Below the pieces are notes generated by a model, which ran no database searches, was not told the origin of the DNA, and was given only the letters and a program-made list of their open reading frames with translations. Source: Onthophagus taurus (lineage: Eukaryota > Arthropoda > Insecta > Coleoptera > Scarabaeidae). Taken from it: a stretch of DNA of 64,000 nucleotides. Within the stretch, counting starts at the first letter, position 1, and the number at the start of each line of letters is the position of its first letter. The DNA lies in contig NC_091971.1 of the NCBI RefSeq assembly GCF_036711975.1, forward strand, positions 9,059,501-9,123,500, in the 5' to 3' direction. Made by a program: the position numbers and the translations under genes. Below are positions 50,789 through 59,700 of the stretch, piece by piece.

Positions 50789-53700
50789 TTAAAACACTTG
50801 GAGATAAGCTACTTTTATAGCATTATATGTATCCACACACCTTCTACTTATCGAATCTGTTTCGGGAATCGTACTTAATGGAAAACTATCCCCAGATTCA
50901 TTATGATACGCCCACAACATTTCTAGCGTTGAAATAAAATTTTCCAACTCAGAATTACTAGAAAAATATAATATCCAATCCCCACCACATTCATGTACTT
51001 CTCTACATGAAAATTCCTATAAAAATTAAATAAATTAATAAAAAAGGTAATTAAATACATCGCAAAAAAATACTTACTAGAATGCACCAACTCTGTTCAG
51101 CCGAAGGCAATCTAAATGCTGTTATATCAGAAATAGCCGCACAAGAAAGCGCTTGAGCACCTTTAATCGGTTCATGCATTCCTTTTGAAATTGCCGAACT
51201 TATGTTACATGGAAATGCTTCTCTTACTGCCAAAATATGTTCGCTGGTGAGTAATAGGGAACATGATTGGGCTAAATGACGTTCTTTTGCGGTATAAGTC
51301 TGTAAAAACATAATAAGTAATAAAAAAATTAATTAATAATTAGAATTTAATTCTTTTTTGTGTTTTACCCCACTTGCAGCATGTACTAAAGCTTGTAACC
51401 AATCACTTGCAACATATTCGTCTGGTGCGGCTAAATGTAAAGTAGTCCCCCCAATATTTAATTGGAAAGTATGTGGTCTGGGATAATTATGAATCCTTCT
51501 AGCACCTTGACAAGCACCGTTAATTAATGGTAACACCCTCATTGGAACTCTATGCGAAGGAGATGATAACATATACAGAACACCCGCTCTTAAAATTAAT
51601 AAAACTTAATAACACCAAAGTATATTTTTATCAAATTAATACTTTAAAATAAAATACGCTGTTTCCCACCGAGATTCATTCTCCGAAATCTTAAACATTA
51701 ACGGTCCCTCTTTATTCGGCCCCATTGGTGTATCATTCGTTTCCATATTATATTCTTGCAATTTTATGATACTATAATAAAAATATTCTTCATCCTTATC
51801 AACCGAAGTTTGCTTACAAATCGACTGGCGTAAATTAACCATATCCCGCATGGTTAATTGTTTAACAGCAGCCAGATTCGGTTTATTTTTATCACGACGC
51901 ATCGCCATTTCCATTTGCCCGATAATTTCACCAGTCAAATTCCCACATCCAGTCGTTATAATACATTGCATATCATTATCGTAATTTGAAAGATGAATTG
52001 TTTGCGCGTTTGGACCAATTAAAATCGTATTTAATTCAGTGTATGGTAGAACAAAGTGATTGCAAAGTAAGGAATTTGTGGGTTTTGAGCTGCTTATGTA
52101 AAGTGTGGTGTTTGTAAGAATTAAAAGAACCGGTTTTGATTCTCCAAATGTTGTATATGCACTTGCAACAGGAAAAACCTTAAAAAAATGTTTGTTAATT
52201 AAAATTTGTTTAAAATTTTACTACATATTTATGTATATATTTATTAATAATAAATTTATGGATTTAAAAGTGGCTGAATCCCGATTCTAGCTGGACAAAA
52301 TTATTTTATGGGGTTCACAATGGCTAGAATATCTTTAAAAAAATATATGAAGAAAAAAGTAAGCGTTTTAGTTCTCAGAACAGAATTTTGACTGGATTTT
52401 GAGGTTTTCACATATTTTTTAGGGGAAAATTAGTATAAAATAAAATGGAAAGATAAAATAAATGCCAATTTAGTTTCTAGTAAAAGGAAGAACTATTTTT
52501 TTTAATGCATAATCCGAATCATCTTCCGCTTCGCTATGCTGCTCATCAACTATATCCTCTTCCATTGAATCCGTGATCAGTTCCCTTGCCTCAGGACTAA
52601 GCTCCTTCAATGGGACACTCTGTAACGTTCTAAGGCCTGTAACAACAGGATCTGATGATATTAAAATCATGTGAACTAAGTGTTAACTATTTAAACACAC
52701 TCCTCTGAATGGCTAAACAACTCTTTATTATCCAACGGTTACACTTAATCCAACGGTTTTTTAAACTACTCTACTCTAAACCTTATGACTACATATGTGC
52801 CAGTTTTTAAATATACACACCACAAGAACCTCCCCACGCCATCTATCGTACAAAAACCGCACCACACATAAAAGAACGCTAACACTCGGCCACCCTGATG
52901 TTAATCGCGCACCCGCGCGATGTTATACTTCATAATCATTTAAATATGTGGGTTTTCTTCGTATTCGTCGAGTTGTAGATTCCTCTCCGATTTCTATCTT
53001 TGAAGCACTGCGACAAGGCGGATCGTCTTGCTCCTTCTCACTCTCATCTGAGGGTGATTCTTCCTCGGTTTCATCATCCGACTCCTCATGATTTTGGTAT
53101 ATTTTTAATTGCGATACATGGGCAGTTGTGGCAAACTTTCGCTGGTCTTCTACGTCCAAGGTTGCCACTCGATATGTGTCGCTTGGCAGTACGGCGATCA
53201 CTTCTAACGGCCCTCGGTACTTATCTTGTAGCTTTGTCGGTTCGCCATCTCCCGGCTTCGCGACACGCTTCATAAATACTATGTCACCAACGTTAAATTT
53301 TAAACCTGAATATCTTTTTCGGTCATATCGTTCTTTATATCGAATTTGTTCTTTTTCGATCACATCGCGCACTTCACGTTGTACAGTTTCAGATGGTATC
53401 CACTCGTTCTGCGCGTCTTTAGCTAATGTTTTTAATTTAGCGGATCCAAATTTTGGCAAATACCCGTAAAGTACTTCGTACGGCGTCTTACCAGTGGTTT
53501 TGTTTACCGCAAGATTTAAATTCTGCTCTATTTGAATTAGATTCGTATCCCATCGGTCCTCTTCTTCTTTTTCAGTCATTAAACACGGAATTAATGTTCG
53601 GTTTACTCGTTCCACTTGACCGTTCGCACTTGGCCATTGAGACGAATTTAGCGTTTGTTTAATACCACACTCCGTCATGAATTTCCGAAAATTGTCCGAT

Positions 53701-56700
53701 GTAAAACTTGTTCCCCGGTCACAGATAATTTGATCTGGAATCCCGAATTGATCAATGAACTTTTTCAATACACGAATTGTCGAAACAGTCTTTGTATCAC
53801 GAACCGCATACAACTTAACAAACTTAGTCAACGCGTCCACGACCACCAGTATGTGTACATTTCCCTTCTTGCTACGAATTAATGGTCCTAGGTGATCAAT
53901 GTGAATGCGTCCAAACGGACGCTGAGATACAGGTATTGGATGTAGTTCTCCCGGTTTCTTCCCACTTGGAATCTTTGATAACAAACATTCAACACAAGCT
54001 CGAATATGACGTTTCACGTATGATCTCATGCCTCCAAACCAATAATACTTTTGAATGCTCGCCATCGTTCTATCCACTCCGAAATGTCCTTGTCCATCAT
54101 GGTGTTGTACCACAATACTTTTCCGGACACTTTTCGGTACAACGTAGAGTTTTCTCTCTATTTTTCCCACCTTCACGTTTCGTACTAATCTAGAGTTATC
54201 AATCTCATACAATTTTACTTCTTCTTCTTCTTGTCGTATACGTTTAGGCTTTTTAAGAAGTTCAATTATTCTTTTCAGTTTCGGATCACTGTATTGTATC
54301 AATAAAACATAATCTTCTCGACTCAAAACATTAAGTACGTCCAGTCTATCATAAATATCTATCAGTGTTTCTGATGCTTTTTCAACCGGCGCCCTTGAGA
54401 GTGCGTCCACATGCGACATTCTTTCACCAGGTCGATATTTGAGCTCAAGGTCGTACTCCTGAAGCAACCCAAACCAACGGGCAATTTGTGGATCTTGACT
54501 CTTTTTCACGTTAAGGTATACAATCGCTTGGCAATCGGTAAACACCGTAAAAGGAATACCAATCAATAGATTACGCAATCTATCCACGCAAACCACCACC
54601 GCCATTAACTCCAATTTAGTAGAATGGTATTTTTGCTCCACTTCAGAGGTCTTACGGCTTACGTAATAGATCGGATGTAGCTTTCCGTCCTCTTGCTCTT
54701 GAAGAAGAACTCCAGCCAGACCAAGTGCACTGGCGTCGGTGTGTAATTCTGTTCGATTTGCATTTACTCTGTACAGCTTTAGGACTGGTTCACTAATTAA
54801 CGCCTGTTTCAAATCACAAAATGACTTCTCCTGTTCATCATTCCACTGAAAAACAGTACTTTTCTTTGTCAAATCACTCAGCGGTCTTGCTCTCACTGAA
54901 TAATTGTTCACAAAACGACGGAAGAACGACGTAAGCCCCAGAAACCTACGGACATCGTGTACACTGATGGGACGAGGAAATTCCTTTACCGCCTTTACTT
55001 TGTTTTCACTAGGTCGTAATCCCTCACTGGACAGGATGAATCCCAAATACTCCACTCTTTTCCTACCAAATTCACATTTCGATATTTTCAACGTTAACCC
55101 CGCTCCCCGAAGTTTATCAAACACTAATTTCAATCTCTCAAACATCTGTTCCCAATCGTACGCAGGTATGATTATGTCGTCTAAGTACGACATCGCCACT
55201 CGATTTCGCAGCGGTCCCAACACTTTATTCATCAATCGGGAAAACTCGTACGGTCCGTTCGTCAAACCAAATATCATTCGTTCGAACTGACCAGTACAAT
55301 CCGGTGTGATAAACGCAGTTTTCGGTTTTGCTGCTTCACTAAGGGGTAGTTGCAGATAGCCCTGTGCCAGATCCAACGTCGTAAATAATTTGGCATTCTG
55401 TAAATTTTCTAAATGTTCGTCCAAACTGGCTATCGGAAAGTTTTTCTTTATCGTCTGTTGGTTCAACCTCCGATAATCCACCACTAGACGCGGTTCACCC
55501 GTTTTCTTTTTAACTAATAAGACCGGACTCGCGTAAGGAGAATCGGTCTCCGTCACGATTCCATTTATTTTCCATTCATTTACAATATCTGCGATAGTTT
55601 TCCTCTCGTCAATGTTTGCGCGATATGGTTTCGATCTTACCGGCACCCCCGAATCGTCAATATCCACAGTAATCGCATTTGTGCATCCTAGTTCCGACAC
55701 ATTCAACGCAAAACAGTCACGATATTCGTTGCACAAATCCACCAATTTGTCAATCACTTCGTCCTTTGTTTCACTGTCTACCCGGAGCATATCCACTGTT
55801 ATGGGTTCCTTCGACGGTATTTGTTCCGAAATAGTGTTTATATCACGCACAATCCCAACCACGTCGTCCTTCATAAATTGTTTCGGATTCTCACTTTTGT
55901 TTTTCATTGGTACAAGTACATCAATGTTCGCTACCTTTGCTTTGATTAGCTGCATTGAATTGTTAGACACAATAACGTCCTCAGCAGCCACCACACATTC
56001 GCGTCGCGATCGATCAAGTTCGCTGATTTCACTAAACGGCAACGAATCATCCCAACCAAACACGAGACTGTCTTTAATTCGAGCGTAAGCTAACTCCGGA
56101 GCTTCCGTAAAAGATCGACCAATTATCACCGGCACGGATTGAGCGTTCTCTGGAACCACAAAAATGTCCACGTTATTTACGAACACTTCGTCCACCATTA
56201 CCCGTGCGATTATCTTCTCGCTGCACTTTACTGGTTTTCCCTCTCCGAATCCCGTAAGCTCAATATTTGTTTTCTGCCGATTTTTCTCATCAACCAAGTG
56301 AGCTTGAATTGTACAAACGGCGCTCCCTGGATCGACTAAGGCCACATACTTTTTCTCGTTCAATAGGATTCGCTTAAAGTACTTTTCAATACCGCTATTG
56401 TATGTCGTTGTTGTATCTTCTATTACACGAACATCCCTTCTATCACTATCTTCTTTTCTCCATCTGCAATCTTTACGTTGATGCCCTGGTTTGTTGCACA
56501 AAAAGCATACTGCTTCTCGTTTTAGACATTGTGATGCCATATGTCCCAACCCTCCACATCGGAAACATTTTATACCTTCTGACTTGTTTCTACGTTGATC
56601 TTGCTCACCTTCGTTTTCCCCTACGCTTTTCCGCAACATTGTACCTTGTGATTTTGTATTTTTATTTCCTGTGGTTGATTCTCTTTTTTCGTGAACTTCC

Positions 56701-59700
56701 TTTCTCTTTTCAATTAATCGTTCACTATTTACGATATCCTGGTACAATTCATCTAAATCGCCGTAAGACTTAACGCATAAATTACCGGCAATCACTCTCG
56801 AATAAAGACCTCGTAAGATCTCCTCTTTTATCTCGTTATTGTTTAATTGTAATGCTCTGCATAATTTATATTTATCATGATAATACGACATCACGGACTC
56901 GTTTTGTTTTTGAATTCGTTTTCGCATACGGTCCCATTTTTCTCCCGTACTAGTAGGTTCGATGAACGTTTTCTCAAATTTTACCCTGAAGTCATCCCAA
57001 TTTCGGATATCGCCGCTTCGTGCGTTATACCAATCGCGTGCAGGTCCTACGAGATGGTTTCTCGCCGTTTCGATTTTAATACATTCCGGCCACTTATACA
57101 TCGAAGCACTATTTTCGATACCTCTTATCCATTCTGCGGCGCACAACAAATCAACATCTCCATCGAACGTTGAAATGGTTTTATTTAAGTCAGGCATTAT
57201 TTGGAATTGCTCTGGTTTACTACTTGCAAGTTCGGCTTTTCTGGTATTAGTCTCGGCTCGCATTTCTCGCAAACATTCGGTCAGTGCGATCAACACGTTC
57301 TGCATATTTCCGCCGTCTATTCCAGTTGAACTTTCCGCCATGGTCGAAGTTCCTGCTTTGTTTAAATTGAAACAAAAGCCCCCTGTTTCTGCTTTATTCG
57401 GTTCGGTGTTGTTTGACGGCAACTCACTATGTGGATCACTCATAAGTCCAGAATAATCTTGGACGTGGAATCTGTCCAGCGAAAATCACTTCACGGTAGA
57501 TCCAGACGTTTGGGCACTTCACTTCACAGTAGGTGGTCCAGACTTTTGGGCACTTCACAGTAGATCCAGACTTTTGTGCACTTAACTTCACAGTAGGTCC
57601 AGACTTTTGTGCACTTCACTTCACAGTAGGTCCAGACTTTTGGTCACTTCACAGTAGAACTTATCCCTATCCCACTTCTGATATGTTAACTATTTAAACA
57701 CACTCCTCTGAATGGCTAAACAACTCTTTATTATCCAACGGTTACACTTAATCCAACGGTTTTTTAAACTACTCTACTCTAAACCTTATGACTACATATG
57801 TGCCAGTTTTTAAATATACACACCACAAGAACCTCCCCACGCCATCTATCGTACAAAAACCGCACCACACATAAAAGAACGCTAACATAAGTCTTCTAAG
57901 TCTATATAAGGACTTTCTAGTGTGGTGGGCTCTAAATCGCCTCATGTCTTTATTCTTTGCCTCCTGCCTCCTGTCTTTTAAAAGCTGCCTTTAGGAACAA
58001 GGGCACGTTTGATGGCTAAAGAGCCATGTAAAAGGACTTTATGTTGGCTGGGGGCCATCCTGTATCAGCCATATAGCTCCACAAACAGTTTGGCACTATC
58101 ATAGGTAAATGTGTTCTTTTTTCTTGTCATTGTTATAGTGAATAATTTGAGGAAGTTGTTTTATAAATACTTGAAGAATAGTTTCAAATCTAGATATTAA
58201 TCGCTTATCAACTCCTGTAGCTGCAGCAGCTTAATCTGCATGCTTAAAAAATCGACGGGGCACGTTCTCGCTTCCTTGAACTACTTTGTCCACAGTGTGC
58301 GCTGGAAGGCTTCCTGTACCAGCCATTAAAGACCTCAAAATCTTCCGAGATATCAAGCTTTGCGTAAATTATCTTTATTCTTGCAATTTTAGTTCTCTAT
58401 ATTGTATCCGCCATCTTGATATTTGAAAAGTTAATAATTCTGACCCCAGATTTGTAATCAGCACCCCAAAAGATCCCACCAATACCAAGTTTTATAAAAA
58501 AATCAAGAGAAAATGAAAAACTGTTATCAGTTTTAATTGAGGAGTTTTTGTTATATCTTAATTTATGGTTCATTATGGCCCTCCTACTTTGAATATATTA
58601 TTAATTACATCATAACACAGAAATTCTCAAGATTTGAAGTCAATATCATCTAATGAAAAAAAGTTGCGCGTTAAAATATAAAGAATTTTTCAATTTCCAC
58701 GAAGCAAAATCACACTCTCCTATATTTGAGTAGTGTGATCTTACCTTAATCGTAGCACGGGAGACGCGATTAAGGATTTTGTACAACAGGCAATAGACTG
58801 TTATGAGACTACGTTCGTTCTACGACCTCAGCAAGGCCTTTGATTATGTGAACCATAATTTATTAATAAAGAAGCTGAGTAGATATAACTATGGTGACAG
58901 TTGTATCAAAGAATAACCAGAAATGACACTGACGTCGATTCGGTTAATGTTGGCGGCACCTCGTTTTAAAATCCGCCATCTTATCGCGAGTTACCAAAGG
59001 CGCAGAATACAACGGCAGTATCCCGCCAAATCTTTACCACCAATACCAGCACATCTTGGCAACTCGCTATAATATGGCGCTAAATTCGGCCAATGTCACT
59101 TCTGGTTATTATATGGTAGTATAAAGATGATTCAATCGTACTTTGGTGGCAGAAGACAAATAGTCTGTTGTAATGATAGCTATTCTACATCAGAGTGCAT
59201 TTCTATTGGACTTCCACAAGCATTAGTGTTGGGGCCTCTGCTTTTCCTCATTTACATAAATGACTTGCCTGCTTTAATATCTAAGTCTTCAATCATATTC
59301 TATGCTGACGACACTACTTTAATCAGCAGACATAAAATCCTCATTGATGCTGTTACAGTAAATCGGGCGTCGCGGTCTGAGGCTAAGGAGTGGTTTGCGT
59401 GCAACGGCCTAAATCTGAATTCCAACAAAACAGCTGAAGCTGTCTTTACACTGAGAGGCGTTCAGCCAAATCTGATGGGTGGGCAGCATGTAACTATACT
59501 TTGCAGCAACATTTTTGTGTTGCGCGTTTTGGGTGGCAATGTGTCGAGAACTGCTTACTTTGCACTGTGTCAATCGCTATTATCATATTCTCTGTCCGCC
59601 TGGGGGAACTGCTCGGGTTGGTCTATGGTTTTTCGACTGCAGCGACGTGCCATTCGTGTCATATGTGGTCTGAAGTATCGAGACAAGTGCCGTGAATTCT

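Larger units (their letters stand above)
52681..57887 (-). mobile_element. Complete Ty3/gypsy LTR retrotransposon
   Basis: This 5207-bp element is bounded by two 204-bp LTRs that I read as identical, beginning TGTTA and ending TAACA. It is flanked by the 4-bp target duplication TAAG (52,677-52,680 and 57,888-57,891). It has one uninterrupted gag-pol frame. Identical LTRs, an intact frame and an intact target duplication point to a very recent insertion. It sits in the first intron of the PLEKHM2-like gene in the same transcriptional orientation. No env-like frame is present. Confidence 0.97.

Noticed and set aside
52470..52670. Exon of the PLEKHM2-like gene
   Set aside because: It would need a one-base overhang from the previous exon and has no donor; the exons at 60,140 and 52,178 join in phase and align continuously with the human protein.
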